Shown in pieces: positions 32,387-41,160 of a stretch of 64,000 nucleotides of DNA. Source of the stretch: Brevundimonas variabilis (GTDB taxonomy: Bacteria; Pseudomonadota; Alphaproteobacteria; Caulobacterales; Caulobacteraceae); contig NZ_JACHOR010000005.1 in the NCBI RefSeq assembly GCF_014199945.1, positions 278,199 through 342,198 of the forward strand, written 5' to 3'. Within the stretch, counting starts at the first letter, position 1. Each line of letters starts with the position of its first letter. Made by a program: the position numbers and the translations under genes. The notes below the pieces were generated by a model. That model had not been told where the DNA came from. It ran no database searches and saw only the letters and a program-made list of their open reading frames with translations.

Positions 32387-32890
32387 ATGTTCAAGCGTTC
32401 CATTCTCGCCGTCGCTGCATTGGCCAGCACGCTGGCCGCCTGTGCCACAGCGCCTTCCGGCAGCCCGTATCCGGTGGCGCCGGCGGCCTTCAACACGGCC
32501 GATTTCGCTTGGTCGCAGCAATCGGGCCGAGCCGCCATCGATGGCCGCATCGCGTTCAACCTGCGGGGCGAAACCTATAACTGTACCGGGTCCGTCGTCC
32601 TGACCCCCGATACCCACTATACGCGCCAGCGGTTCAACACCCTGTACGGATCCGTCAACCGGGCTGCGATCCCCGAGCCGATCGTGCGGGCCCGCAATGT
32701 GCCCGACCCCAACGCCGATTACCGCACCTTCGTGCGTCAGGAGCGGTGCACGGACAACCAGTTCCGCATCGCCGACTTGCCGAACGGCAGCTGGTTCCTG
32801 ATCGCCACGGTCAGCGCGGGGGCCGAGCGGATCGTCCTGATGCGCCGGGTGGAGACACGCGGAGGAAGGACCCTCGCGGTCACGCTCTGA
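32387..32890 (+). CDS. Hypothetical lipoprotein
   Basis: 167 residues. Lipoprotein signal [20 protein letters not shown] with Cys19 as modification site. The mature part is a mixed beta protein with two or three cysteines ([17 protein letters not shown]) and a C-terminal strand pair ([20 protein letters not shown]). No named domain. Probably anchored in the outer membrane facing the periplasm. Divergent from def; single gene. Confidence 0.7.
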   Translation: MFKRSILAVAALASTLAACATAPSGSPYPVAPAAFNTADFAWSQQSGRAAIDGRIAFNLRGETYNCTGSVVLTPDTHYTRQRFNTLYGSVNRAAIPEPIVRARNVPDPNADYRTFVRQERCTDNQFRIADLPNGSWFLIATVSAGAERIVLMRRVETRGGRTLAVTL

Positions 32891-33007
32891 CGGATAATCA
32901 GAACGCGGATCGTTCATCGACCCGTGATCGCCTTTGTTCGGCCTCAACCGGCGTCCCATTGGGACATGCGTTCCGAACATGGGGCGCGATGGTCGGGGAG
33001 CGCGTTC

Positions 33008-33205
33008 ATGTCCCAGCACAATATCGTCGGATCAGAAGCCTTTGATCGCGAGCCCTTCGTCCTGATCCGCTCGGTCAGGAATGGCGGCATGCGACGCCGC
33101 CGGAGCCGTATGGCCCTGGCCTTCATGGCCGGTGCTGCGGCTGCGCTGGTGGGCGGGCTTGTCACCGCCGTCGTCGTGTTCGGGCCTGCCCTCGGCGTCG
33201 CCTGA
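33008..33205 (+). CDS. Small single-helix membrane protein
   Basis: 65 residues from ATG 33008. A polar, basic N-terminal half ([14 protein letters not shown]) is followed by one hydrophobic helix ([18 protein letters not shown], continuing TAVVVFG). It ends three bases before the stop of the convergent GNAT gene. Supported only by composition and the plausible start. Confidence 0.45.
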   Translation: MSQHNIVGSEAFDREPFVLIRSVRNGGMRRRRSRMALAFMAGAAAALVGGLVTAVVVFGPALGVA

Positions 33206-33208
33206 CCT

Positions 33209-33742
33209 TCAGGCCAGCCACACCATGCGGCGGGTCCGGACAGGCGCATTGCGCGCCTGGCTGAAATTCTTGCGGACCTCGCCAGTGTAGAGAAAGCCCG
33301 CCTTCTCGAGCACTCGCCCCGACGCGGGATTGTCTTCGAAATGCCCCGCAACCAGCGCCCGTCGCTTCCAGCGCCGTGAGGCCCAGACCAGAGCGCCCTC
33401 GAGCGCTTCGGTGGCATAGCCGCGGCCCCAGAAATCGCGTCCGATCCAGTAGCCCGTCTCGGGGGTCGGATCGCCGTCCTCGAACATGCCGATCACCCCG
33501 ACCAGCCCGTGGTCCTCGTGTTCGATGACGAAGGTCGAGGCCCGGGCAGGGTCCTGACCCGCCACGGCGACGACGAAGGCCTCGGCATCTCCCGTTCCAT
33601 AGGGATGCGGCATGCGCAGCGTCATCCCGGCCACAGCAGGGTCGTTGGCCATGGCGGCGATGCGGCTGCAGTCCTGCATGTCGGGTGCACGCAGCAGGAG
33701 TCGCCGCGTCTCGATGACGGGTGAGGTTTCGATCACGCACAT
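33209..33742 (-). CDS. GNAT-family N-acetyltransferase (RimJ/RimL type)
   Basis: 177 residues from ATG 33742 (MCVIETSPVIETRRLLLRAP). The RimJ/RimL/ribosomal-protein-serine acetyltransferase layout is clear: ETRRLLLRAPD start, EDHGLVGVIGMF central strand, the acetyl-CoA motif FWGRGYATEALEGAL, and NPASGRVLEKAGFLYTGEVR. It transfers acetyl from acetyl-CoA to an amine, often a protein N-terminus or antibiotic. A longer frame to 33820 would run into the rpmA terminator. Sits downstream of rplU-rpmA, a common position for this gene in the group. Confidence 0.85.
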   Translation of the reverse strand: MCVIETSPVIETRRLLLRAPDMQDCSRIAAMANDPAVAGMTLRMPHPYGTGDAEAFVVAVAGQDPARASTFVIEHEDHGLVGVIGMFEDGDPTPETGYWIGRDFWGRGYATEALEGALVWASRRWKRRALVAGHFEDNPASGRVLEKAGFLYTGEVRKNFSQARNAPVRTRRMVWLA

Positions 33743-33820
33743 GGACGCTGAACTCCCGACTTTCGCGTCCACCTCCTTGGCAATCAGGGCTCGGGCGGAC
33801 TTCGAGACGGGGAAACGCAA

Positions 33821-33850
33821 ACGGGGAGCCTGGTGATCCAGACTCCCCGT
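33821..33850 (-). terminator. Terminator after rpmA
   Basis: ACGGGGAG and CTCCCCGT arms with an inner CTGG/CCAG pair, followed on the minus strand by TTTGCGTTT. Lies 67 bp past the L27 stop. Confidence 0.55.
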
Positions 33851-33916
33851 GGAATATATTCCCTGGTCCGGATCGGCTGCGTGGTGTGCAGACCGATCCT
33901 TGGCGGGGAGGTCGGT

Positions 33917-34204
33917 CTACTCGGCGGCGGCGGCCATCGCCTGGTCGTCATTCGCCGGAATGATCGACACGAAACAGCGACCCTTGGCCTTTTTGGTGAA
34001 TTTCACCGCGCCGGTTTCAAGCGCGAACAGGGTGTGGTCGCGACCAAGGCCGACGTTCTCGCCGGGGTGGAAGGTCGTGCCGCGCTGACGCACGAGGATG
34101 TTGCCGGCCAGCGCACGCTCGCCGCCGAACTTCTTCACGCCGAGGCGTTTCGACTCGGAGTCGCGACCGTTACGCGACGAACCACCGGATTTCTTGTGAG
34201 CCAT
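33917..34204 (-). CDS. rpmA: 50S ribosomal protein L27
   Basis: 95 residues. [20 protein letters not shown] is the invariant L27 start, followed by [20 protein letters not shown] and [20 protein letters not shown]. The N-terminal tail reaches the peptidyl-transferase centre. Second gene of rplU-rpmA, 28 bp after L21. A short acidic/alanine tail (AMAAAAE) is a mild extension. Confidence 0.97.
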   Translation of the reverse strand: MAHKKSGGSSRNGRDSESKRLGVKKFGGERALAGNILVRQRGTTFHPGENVGLGRDHTLFALETGAVKFTKKAKGRCFVSIIPANDDQAMAAAAE

Positions 34205-34232
34205 GGTGTGTCTCCCGTCTCTCTATCTATGC

Positions 34233-34787
34233 TTACGCTTCGTCGGCCGAAGCGTCGGCGGCGGGTTCAGTCTTCGTGGCAGCCTTCTTGGCCGGAGCCT
34301 TTTTGGCCGCGACGGGCGTCTCGGTGGCTTCGGCGGCGACTTCAGCCTTGGGAGCCTTGGCCGGCTTGGCCTCGACCTCGGTCGTCTCGACACGCGGGGC
34401 CAGGCCGCGGGCGCGGGCGTTGATCTCGGCCTTGGTCATCATGTTGACCTCGCCGTCCCACTTGGCGCTCTCGCCGGAGCCTTCGATGCCCATGATCTGC
34501 AGGACCGATTCCATCTGGCGATGGCCGTTGGTACGGCGATAGCCCTGACGGCGGGTCTTCTTGAAGATCTTGACCTTCTCGCCCTTGCGGGTCTCGATCA
34601 GGGTCGCGGCAACCGACGCACCCGAGATCAGGGGGGCACCCAGGGTCACACCCTTGTCGCCGCCAAGCATCAGGACGTCGCCGAACGAAACGTTCGCACC
34701 TGCGTCGCCATCGAGCTTCTCGACAACGATGACGTCGCCCGGTTGAACCCGGTACTGCTTGCCGCCGGTCTTGATCACCGCGTACAT
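34233..34787 (-). CDS. rplU: 50S ribosomal protein L21 with C-terminal extension
   Basis: 184 residues from ATG 34787. Residues 1-103 are a standard L21 (MYAVIKTGGKQYRVQPGDVI, KIFKKTRRQGYRRTNGHRQM). The last ~80 residues are a Lys/Ala/Glu-rich tail, unlike the short L21 of enteric bacteria; such tails are common in Caulobacterales. It binds 23S rRNA. Pairs with rpmA downstream. A longer frame upstream lies in the 5' leader and is not coding. Confidence 0.95.
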   Translation of the reverse strand: MYAVIKTGGKQYRVQPGDVIVVEKLDGDAGANVSFGDVLMLGGDKGVTLGAPLISGASVAATLIETRKGEKVKIFKKTRRQGYRRTNGHRQMESVLQIMGIEGSGESAKWDGEVNMMTKAEINARARGLAPRVETTEVEAKPAKAPKAEVAAEATETPVAAKKAPAKKAATKTEPAADASADEA

Positions 34788-35017
34788 ATTGAGCCTCAGC
34801 GTAAACGCAAAAAAGAATGCGCCCGCCGGGAGACCCCGCGGGCGAAGAGCGGCGACATATACGGAGGGGTGTTCCCGAGTCAACGGAAAACCCGTCCGGA
34901 TCGGGTCGAAAAGCCGCTTTGCGGGTCGAAACCGGACGAAGCCTAGCCCTGATTTGTCCCATCGTGCAAAGACGGGCCCGACCGACCGCCGCACTCCCGT
35001 CCAGACGAGAACGCTCC

Positions 35018-36334
35018 ATGACTGCCGACGCCGACCGCCGACTGCCTGCCGCGCGCCGCATCATCGCCCATGTCGCGGACCTGCTTCGGGCGGACCTGTC
35101 TGTGCGACTGTGGAACGGCGAGGTCCTGCCGCTGGGCCCCGATGCCCGCGACGATATCCAGATCGTCATCGCCCGGCCCTCGGTCGTGCGCCGCCTGCTG
35201 CTCAAGCCAGGCCTGATGACACTGTTCGAGATGTTCGCCTCGGGCGACCTGCGGGTCGAGGGCGGCAGTCCGCTGGAGGCCGCCGATCGCTGGGACCATG
35301 GTCGCGCCGTCCATCTGGCGAAACGTGCCGACAAGATGATGGTCGCGCGAGAAGCCGTCCCCTTCCTGCTGGGTGGCTCGGACGACACAGCGACCCAGCT
35401 GCCCGCCTGGGATGCCACGGGCGATGACGGCGTCGGTCGCGACAAGGGCGCTCGCCGGGACCAGGACTTCATCCAGTTCCACTATGATGTCGGCAACGAT
35501 TTCTACGGCCTCTTCCTGGATCCGCGTATGGTCTATTCCAGCGCCTATTTCACAAGGCCGGACGCCTCGCTGGAGGAGGCCCAGGCCGAGAAGCTGGACC
35601 GGATCTGCCGCAAGCTTCGGCTCCAGCCGGGTCAGCGGCTGCTGGACGTGGGCTGCGGCTGGGGCGGGCTGGCCTGCTGGGCCGCCGAGAACTACGGGGT
35701 CAATGTCCACGGCGTGACCCTGTCCCAGGCCCAGCTCGATCATGCGCGGGCGCGGGTCCGGCTGCTGAAGCTGGAGGACCGCGTCACCCTGGAGCTGAAG
35801 GACTATCGCGAGGTCGACGAGCCGGGCGGCTACGATGCCATCGCCCAGGTCGAGATGTTCGAACATGCCGGCTTTGCCAACCACGAACGCCACTTCAACC
35901 AGATGCACCGGCTGCTGAAGCCGGGCGGGTTGTATTTCCACCAGGCCTCGGTCCGGCGCGGCGGGCGCGATGCGATCCGGCCGACGGCCACGACCCGGGT
36001 CATCACCCGCTTCATCTTCCCCGGCGGCGAGCTGGACACCATCGGCATGACGGTCACCAACCTGGGCCGGCTCGGGTTCGAGACGCTGGATGTCGAGGAC
36101 ATGCGCGAGCATTTCGAGCTGACCCTGCGCGAATGGACCCGGCGCCTGTATGAGAACCGCGAGGCTGCCTACGAGATGGTGGGCGAGGCGCGGGCCCGGC
36201 TGTGGCTGATCTATTTTGCGCTGTTCGCCAAGGGTTTCGAGCGCGGGTCGGTGCTGGTCTACCAGACCGTCGCCCAGCGCCGCCGCCCGGGCCCCAGCGG
36301 CCTGCCGCTGGATCGCAAGTCACTGTACCTCTAG
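35018..36334 (+). CDS. cfa: Cyclopropane-fatty-acyl-phospholipid synthase
   Basis: 438 residues from ATG 35018; an open frame upstream is not needed. The N-terminal lipid-binding domain (about 1-130) precedes the SAM methyltransferase domain: FIQFHYDVGNDFYGLFLDP, LLDVGCGWGGLACWAAENYG (SAM motif I) and VEMFEHAGFANHERHF, then RFIFPGGELDTIGM. It adds a methylene bridge from SAM to double bonds of membrane phospholipids, a stationary-phase and stress adaptation. Divergent from rplU. No obvious regulator site seen. Confidence 0.92.
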   Translation: MTADADRRLPAARRIIAHVADLLRADLSVRLWNGEVLPLGPDARDDIQIVIARPSVVRRLLLKPGLMTLFEMFASGDLRVEGGSPLEAADRWDHGRAVHLAKRADKMMVAREAVPFLLGGSDDTATQLPAWDATGDDGVGRDKGARRDQDFIQFHYDVGNDFYGLFLDPRMVYSSAYFTRPDASLEEAQAEKLDRICRKLRLQPGQRLLDVGCGWGGLACWAAENYGVNVHGVTLSQAQLDHARARVRLLKLEDRVTLELKDYREVDEPGGYDAIAQVEMFEHAGFANHERHFNQMHRLLKPGGLYFHQASVRRGGRDAIRPTATTRVITRFIFPGGELDTIGMTVTNLGRLGFETLDVEDMREHFELTLREWTRRLYENREAAYEMVGEARARLWLIYFALFAKGFERGSVLVYQTVAQRRRPGPSGLPLDRKSLYL

Positions 36335-36464
36335 CCGCTCATCCCGGCGAAAGCCGGGACCCGGCGCTTTGGGCAAGCAGATGCTCGGATCGGACACCGG
36401 ACCCCGATCCCGCGCATGGTACCACGCGAAGGCACTGGGTCCCGGCTTTCGCCGGGACGAGCGG
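36335..36464. repeat. 130-bp REP/MITE-like element with inverted ends
   Basis: CCGCTCATCCCGGCGAAAGC-CGGGACCC at one end and its near inverse GGGTCCCGGCTTTCGCCGGG-ACGAGCGG at the other, with about 75 bp between. Each end is itself a hairpin around CGGCGAAAGCCGG. A close relative lies at 44167-44295 and a shorter one at 48504-48584. Confidence 0.75.
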
Positions 36465-37805
36465 TCAGATGTAGGCCTCAAGCATGGCCCGCACATCGAC
36501 CCTTGCCCTGAGCCGGCTGGCCAGCAGATAGACCCCGCCGAATTTGCGCTGCAGGAACAGGGTGTCGATCGGCGGCACGTGCCAGAAGCTGCGGTCCTGG
36601 GCCAGCGCCATGCCCTGCTCGCGCAGGGGGGTGGTCAGTCCGGTCTCCGAGAAGTCGAACGGGCCGGGCCGGCGCAGCGGCTCCATCGCCAGATCGAACA
36701 GCGCCATGGCCTGGTCCTGACGTTCGGCATCGGCATCCGCCGCGAAGAAGCCGATGTCGAGCGCAGCCCGGCGCGCGGCCTCGCGATCCGCCGTGATCCC
36801 GGCCCTCAGCAGACGGCGATAGCCTTCGACGATGGCCGGCGGCAGGTCTCGCGCCGCCCCGAAGTCCAGCAGCACGATCTGGCGCGTGACCGGGTCGTAC
36901 AGATAGTTCGCGAAATTGGGATCGGTCTGCATCAGGCCGAACTCGAACAGCTCGCGCAGCAGCAGCTGGACCAGCAGGGTCACGACCCGGTCGCGCTCTT
37001 CCTGTGACGCCTCGGCCAGGGTCTCGATCGGCACGCCCGCGACATGGGACATGGCGAGCACCGTTGGCCGTGTCAGATCGGCATGCAGCGCCGGCACCCG
37101 GAAGTCCGGCGCATCAGCCAGCAGGGCCCCGAACCGCGCTAGATACCTTCCCTCGCGGTCGTAGTCGGCCTCCTCGTGCAGCTGCCGCTTGGCCTCGGAC
37201 AGGATGGCGGTGACATCCAGCGTCTTGGGCACCACGCCGGAGACCCGCATCAGGGTGGCGATGTTGTCGACGTCGCTGTCGATGCTGTCGCGCACGCCCG
37301 GGTACTGGACCTTGATGGCCAGGTCGCGCCCGTCGATCGTCCGGCCCCGGTGGACCTGACCGATCGAAGCCGCGGCCATCGGGGTAAAGTCGAACGTCTC
37401 GAACCGGTCTTCCCACCCGCGGCCCCAGCGGCGGTTCAGGGCGGCGCGCAGCTGGACCTCCGGCATGTGACGCGCGTCGGACCGCAGCCGCGCCAGGATG
37501 TCGGCCAATTCGGGCGGCAGCATTTCGCCCGCGTCCATCGACAGCAGCTGCCCGACCTTCATCGCTGCCCCGCGCAACTGGGCCAGCTGTTCGGTGACCC
37601 GGATGGCATTGGCGGGCGTCATCAGCAGGTCGCCCACCGTGGGCCGCTTGCCCTGCGACAGCTGTCTTGCCCCGTCGGCCAGCATGGTCCCAGCAATCCC
37701 CGACGCCAGCCCGCCGAATTTGGCCAGCCGCGCCAGCCGCCCGCTGGGCACGGCCAGACCCTGAAGGGGAGGACGGACAGGCGGCAAGGGAATGGTCCTG
37801 TTCAA
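36465..37805 (-). CDS. ABC1/UbiB-family atypical kinase-like protein
   Basis: 446 residues from TTG 37805, with no better start upstream. Family features: the KxGQ motif GAAMKVGQLLSMD, the Ala-rich loop AAASIGQVHRG replacing the Gly-rich loop, LAIKVQYPG (ATP-anchoring Lys), and DPNFANYLY with LLDFGAARDL (catalytic and metal-binding residues). UbiB/COQ8-type ATPases support ubiquinone synthesis or lipid homeostasis. This is the soluble AarF-like type, with no C-terminal transmembrane pair. It ends beside a REP element. Confidence 0.85.
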   Translation of the reverse strand: MNRTIPLPPVRPPLQGLAVPSGRLARLAKFGGLASGIAGTMLADGARQLSQGKRPTVGDLLMTPANAIRVTEQLAQLRGAAMKVGQLLSMDAGEMLPPELADILARLRSDARHMPEVQLRAALNRRWGRGWEDRFETFDFTPMAAASIGQVHRGRTIDGRDLAIKVQYPGVRDSIDSDVDNIATLMRVSGVVPKTLDVTAILSEAKRQLHEEADYDREGRYLARFGALLADAPDFRVPALHADLTRPTVLAMSHVAGVPIETLAEASQEERDRVVTLLVQLLLRELFEFGLMQTDPNFANYLYDPVTRQIVLLDFGAARDLPPAIVEGYRRLLRAGITADREAARRAALDIGFFAADADAERQDQAMALFDLAMEPLRRPGPFDFSETGLTTPLREQGMALAQDRSFWHVPPIDTLFLQRKFGGVYLLASRLRARVDVRAMLEAYI

Positions 37806-37968
37806 GGGCTCGCGCCACTCTGGGCGCGCCCCGTAACACTAGGGCCTCCCGAAGCCTGAACCATGCGACACGAGCGCCGGTGTGACCCTGTCGACCGTGC
37901 CGCGCCGACCGCCCCGCTTGAACCGCGGCGCATCCCGGCTTATTGCGACAGCCGAACAGGAGCTTCCC

Positions 37969-38049
37969 ATGCTGGCCCTCTATATCATCCTCGGTTTCGT
38001 CGCCGTTCTCGCCCTGATCAACTTCATCGAGTTCGGCCGGGTTGACTGA
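37969..38049 (+). CDS. 26-residue transmembrane peptide
   Basis: ATG 37969 with AGGAG at ideal spacing encodes MLALYIILGFVAVLALINFI-EFGRVD, almost entirely one transmembrane helix. Its last eight bases overlap the TTG start of the pteridine reductase-like gene. It may be an independent membrane micropeptide or a leader whose translation drives initiation at the weak TTG. Confidence 0.5.
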   Translation: MLALYIILGFVAVLALINFIEFGRVD

Positions 38050-38806
38050 CACGCGTCCGCGTCCCGGCGCGGCCCTCGTCACCGGGGGTGGCAAGAGGAT
38101 CGGGCGCGCCATCTGCCTGAAGCTGGCCGAGGCCGGTTTCGACGTCGCCATCCATCATCGCGGATCGGACGGGGCTGCCGAGGCGGTCGCCGTCGAAGTG
38201 CGCGCGCTCGGACGGCGGGCGGCGGTGGTCGAGGCGGATCTGACCGACGAAGCCCGGGTCCGCGACCTGGTCCCTGCCGCCATTGCCGCGCTCGGGCCGC
38301 TGGCCGTGCTGGTCAACAATGCCTCGGTGTTCGAGGACGACCGGATCGGCACCCTGGCGCGCGACAGCTGGGACAAACATATCGAGACCAATCTGCGGGC
38401 GCCGCTGGTCTTGTCCGAGGCCTTTGCCGCCCAGGCCCCCGACGGCTCCGCCATCGTCAATCTGCTGGACCAGCGGGTGCTCAAGCCGGACCCCCGTTTC
38501 TTTTCCTATGCCCTGTCGCGCAATGGCCTGTGGTGGGCGACGCGGACCCTGGCCCAGGCCCTGGCTCCGCGCATCCGGGTCAATGGCGTCGGTCCCGGCC
38601 CGACCCTGCCGTCGATCCACCAGACCCAGGCCGATTTCGATGCCGAGGCGGCGGCCGTGCCCCTGCAGCGCGCCGGCAGTCCCGAGGCCGTGGCCGAAGC
38701 CGTCACCTGGCTGGTGGGCGCCGCCCTCGTGACAGGGCAGATGATCGCCGTCGACGGGGGCCAGCATCTGGCCTGGCAGACCCCCGACATTCTGGATGAA
38801 GCGTGA
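38042..38806 (+). CDS. SDR-family pteridine reductase-like protein (FolM-like)
   Basis: 254 residues from TTG 38042. TGGGKRIGRAI is the NADP-binding motif of the pteridine reductase/FolM branch (TGGx-R/K-RIG). NNAS and FSYALSRNGLWWATRTLAQA mark the catalytic region, and VGPGPTLPS and VTGQMIAVDGGQHL the C-terminus. The catalytic Tyr156 is present, but the usual Lys of YxxxK is Arg160. Overlaps folB by four bases, supporting a role in reducing dihydropterins for the folate pathway. Activity is uncertain because of the Lys-to-Arg change. Confidence 0.8.
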   Translation: MTDTRPRPGAALVTGGGKRIGRAICLKLAEAGFDVAIHHRGSDGAAEAVAVEVRALGRRAAVVEADLTDEARVRDLVPAAIAALGPLAVLVNNASVFEDDRIGTLARDSWDKHIETNLRAPLVLSEAFAAQAPDGSAIVNLLDQRVLKPDPRFFSYALSRNGLWWATRTLAQALAPRIRVNGVGPGPTLPSIHQTQADFDAEAAAVPLQRAGSPEAVAEAVTWLVGAALVTGQMIAVDGGQHLAWQTPDILDEA

Positions 38807-39207
38807 TGACCTCCCCCAAGGCTGGCCTGGCCGCCTTTCCGACCCTGACGTCCGCCCGGCACGAGGGGCTGACCGTCTTCGTGCGCGGCCTGGCGATCGA
38901 GGCCGGGATCGGCATCCATGACCACGAGATCGGCCGTCTCCAGACCCTGATCATCGATGTGACGCTGGAGATGGGGCCCCAGGCCGTGACCCGGCTGGCC
39001 GACACCGTGAACTACGAGACCATCGCCGAGGCCGCGCGCGCCATCGCCGCCGAGGGTCATATCGGTCTGGTCGAGAGCTTTGCCGAGCGGCTGGCGCTGG
39101 CCGTGCTGGCGGACGAAAGGGTGCGCCGGGTCATCGTCCGGATCGAGAAGCCTGGGGCGCTGGACGGGGCCGTGGCCCCCGGCTGCGAGGTCGTCTTCGG
39201 CCGGTGA
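38803..39207 (+). CDS. folB: Dihydroneopterin aldolase
   Basis: 134 residues from GTG 38803 (an ATG follows at once). VFVRGLAIEAGIGIHDHEIG, VNYETIAEAARAI and LVESFAERLALAVL are the FolB signature: the catalytic Lys is in EKPGAL, the substrate Glu in VESFAE. It cleaves dihydroneopterin to 6-hydroxymethyl-dihydropterin in folate synthesis. The N-terminal ~20 residues are an extension. Translationally coupled to the SDR gene. Confidence 0.9.
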   Translation: MMTSPKAGLAAFPTLTSARHEGLTVFVRGLAIEAGIGIHDHEIGRLQTLIIDVTLEMGPQAVTRLADTVNYETIAEAARAIAAEGHIGLVESFAERLALAVLADERVRRVIVRIEKPGALDGAVAPGCEVVFGR

Positions 39208-39275
39208 CGGTTGCGCCGGACGACCGGCCCGGCCATTGTTGATCTGTCCAACCCGATCTGCCGCAGGCGCGGCCC

Positions 39276-39836
39276 ATGAGGCATTCGATGGCCGAACCCG
39301 GCGATCACGACGATCTTGACGACCAGATCGGCTTCGCCTCGGCAGCGGCGCTGGCCGGTCGCACGCGCGAGCCCGTCGCGCCTGCCGCGTCCGAGCCCCA
39401 GCCCCTTCCGGCCTGGGCCGTGGAGACCCCGGTCTTTGCAACAGCCGCCCCCGCCAGCCCGGTGCGCAAGGCGTTCGGGCGCGCAGACGCCCGGCCGGTC
39501 GCCTTGCCGGAGGGGGCCGTGGGCCTGTTCGCCATCTATGTGCTGATCCTGTTTGCCGTGCCGACCTTCGGGGTTTCGGCCCTTCTGGCCCTTGCCTCCG
39601 TCATGACGCGCCGGCCGCCGGAACAGGATCTGGCTGCGAGTCATTTCATCTACCAGAAACGCACCCTGCTGACGGCAGCCGGGGCGGCCGTGCTGGGCGT
39701 GCTGCTGATCGTGATCAACCTCGGTGTCTTCGTCCTGTTCACGATGGCCGTGTGGGTCATGGTGCGCGGCGCGGTCGGGGTGTTCCGGCTCAAGGCGGGC
39801 CAGCCGATCCTCAAGCCCCTGGGCTGGTGGATCTGA
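39276..39836 (+). CDS. Hypothetical membrane protein
   Basis: 186 residues. An acidic, Ala/Pro-rich cytoplasmic N-terminus (about 1-80) is followed by two hydrophobic helices (VGLFAIYVLILFAVPTFGVS and LTAAGAAVLGVLLIVINLGV, the latter extended by VFVLFTMAVWVMV) separated by a basic loop. No named domain. It is 10 bp upstream of the DUF4870-like gene, so they probably form a pair; both have the character of small multi-helix membrane proteins acting together. Confidence 0.7.
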   Translation: MRHSMAEPGDHDDLDDQIGFASAAALAGRTREPVAPAASEPQPLPAWAVETPVFATAAPASPVRKAFGRADARPVALPEGAVGLFAIYVLILFAVPTFGVSALLALASVMTRRPPEQDLAASHFIYQKRTLLTAAGAAVLGVLLIVINLGVFVLFTMAVWVMVRGAVGVFRLKAGQPILKPLGWWI

Positions 39837-39846
39837 AGGAGGCGAC

Positions 39847-40230
39847 ATGACCAACGAACCGATCTTTCAGCCGGGCCGGGACGGGCAGGGCAAGCCGGCC
39901 GCCCTGATCGCCTGGGTGCTGTATATCCTGTCGATCCCCAGCGCGAACGTTCTGGTCCTGGTCGGGCTGGTGGTGGCCTATGCGGGACGCGGCTCGGCGA
40001 CGGGGCTGGCGCGCCAGCATCTGGACGCCCAGATCGTGCTGTTCTGGTCGGTGTTCTGGTGGACCATCGCCCTGTGGGTGCTGATCGCCATCAGCGTGGC
40101 CATGTCGTTCGTCCTGATCGGGATCCCGTTCCTGATCGTCTTCTGGGTGCTGTGGTTCCTGCTCAGTGTCTGGTTCACGGTGAAGAGCGTGATCGGTCTG
40201 CTGAACCTGGTTTCAGACAAGCCTGCGTGA
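39847..40230 (+). CDS. DUF4870-like membrane protein
   Basis: 127 residues with GGAGG before ATG 39847. Three helices: AALIAWVLYILSIPSANVLV, the central WSVFWWTIALWVLIAISVAM and FVLIGIPFLIVFWVLWFLLS. The AYAGRGSATGLARQHLDAQI loop with His is typical of DUF4870 proteins. Function unknown; inner membrane. Confidence 0.75.
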   Translation: MTNEPIFQPGRDGQGKPAALIAWVLYILSIPSANVLVLVGLVVAYAGRGSATGLARQHLDAQIVLFWSVFWWTIALWVLIAISVAMSFVLIGIPFLIVFWVLWFLLSVWFTVKSVIGLLNLVSDKPA

Positions 40231-40311
40231 TCGCGGGAACAGTGGATGCGTCGACGGGTTCAGGGCGGATGACCCCTTGCGGGTCGGCCTTGTAACGGCG
40301 GGAGATTCCCC

Positions 40312-40602
40312 ATGAGCGATCTGCGCGACGTGACTGCGAAACAGCGTTTCGAACAGGGGTTCACCGACGCGGCAGGAACGATGCGCGTGGTCCATGCCGA
40401 TTACCGCATCGACGGAGACACCCGTGCCATCCTGCACGTCGAGGCCGATCCCGCACTGCGGGGGTCGGGCGCAGCGGGCCAGTTCATGCAGAGCCTGGCA
40501 AACCATGCGCGCCGCGAGCAGATCCGGCTGCAGCCGCACTGCAGTTATGCCGTCGTCTGGTTCAAGCGCCACCCGGAAGCAGGCGACGTCCTCGCGACCT
40601 AG
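40312..40602 (+). CDS. GNAT-like small acetyltransferase (YjdJ type)
   Basis: 96 residues matching the short GCN5-related family that lacks the usual N-terminal strands. FTDAAGTMRVVHADYRIDGD, then ILHVEADPALRGSGAAGQFM (acetyl-CoA loop RGSGAAGQ) and LQPHCSYAVVWFKRHPE, with the conserved Cys and WF-x-x-HPE motif. Acetyltransferases of this size have unknown substrates. Monocistronic; 3' end meets the convergent gene at 40599. Confidence 0.8.
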   Translation: MSDLRDVTAKQRFEQGFTDAAGTMRVVHADYRIDGDTRAILHVEADPALRGSGAAGQFMQSLANHARREQIRLQPHCSYAVVWFKRHPEAGDVLAT

Positions 40603-40913
40603 CGGTTGACCCGCGACATGATGGCCTCGAGCGTCTCGGCCTTGGCCGTCAGCTCCTCGGACAGGCGCGCGGCCAGTTCCCGGGCCCCGATCGCATAGGC
40701 ATCGCCGCCATTGGCGATCTCGGCGGCCAGGGCAGCCGCAGACAGCAGGGTCGCTTCCAGCTGATCGACCTGTTCGGCGGCCAGGGCCTTGGCCTCGGCC
40801 TGCAGCCGTTTCACCCGCTCTGCGGTGGTCACGGGCGCGCGCATCAGGTCATAGACCTCGCTTTCCGGCGAGATCAGCCTCAGGGGGTTATCGGGCTTGG
40901 CATTGGAGGTCAT
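40599..40913 (-). CDS. Hypothetical helical protein
   Basis: 104 residues, strongly helical and Ala/Glu/Leu-rich (RVKRLQAEAKALAAEQVDQL, LEATLLSAAALAAEIANGGD). No signal or membrane segment; coiled-coil likely. The family is unknown to me. The frame ends four bases into the preceding convergent gene. Confidence 0.65.
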   Translation of the reverse strand: MTSNAKPDNPLRLISPESEVYDLMRAPVTTAERVKRLQAEAKALAAEQVDQLEATLLSAAALAAEIANGGDAYAIGARELAARLSEELTAKAETLEAIMSRVNR

Positions 40914-41160
40914 GGGCTTTGGGTCCTCTTGGTCAGGTCAGGATGGGCGCGCTGCGGCGGAAAGCAACGGTGAAGGCGGGCAGAAGGTGGCCCCGGAGGA
41001 CGAGTCGTTCGTCGACTGTGGCCGATACGCATCGGGAACTGTGCCAATCCTGGATCCCTCAGGCTGACCCGCGGCTGAACGTCGTTCGACAGAATTCGTT
41101 CATACGCAAAAACAGACCTCCGGCTTGCACCTCGCAGCGGGTTGGGACAGGACAGCGTCC

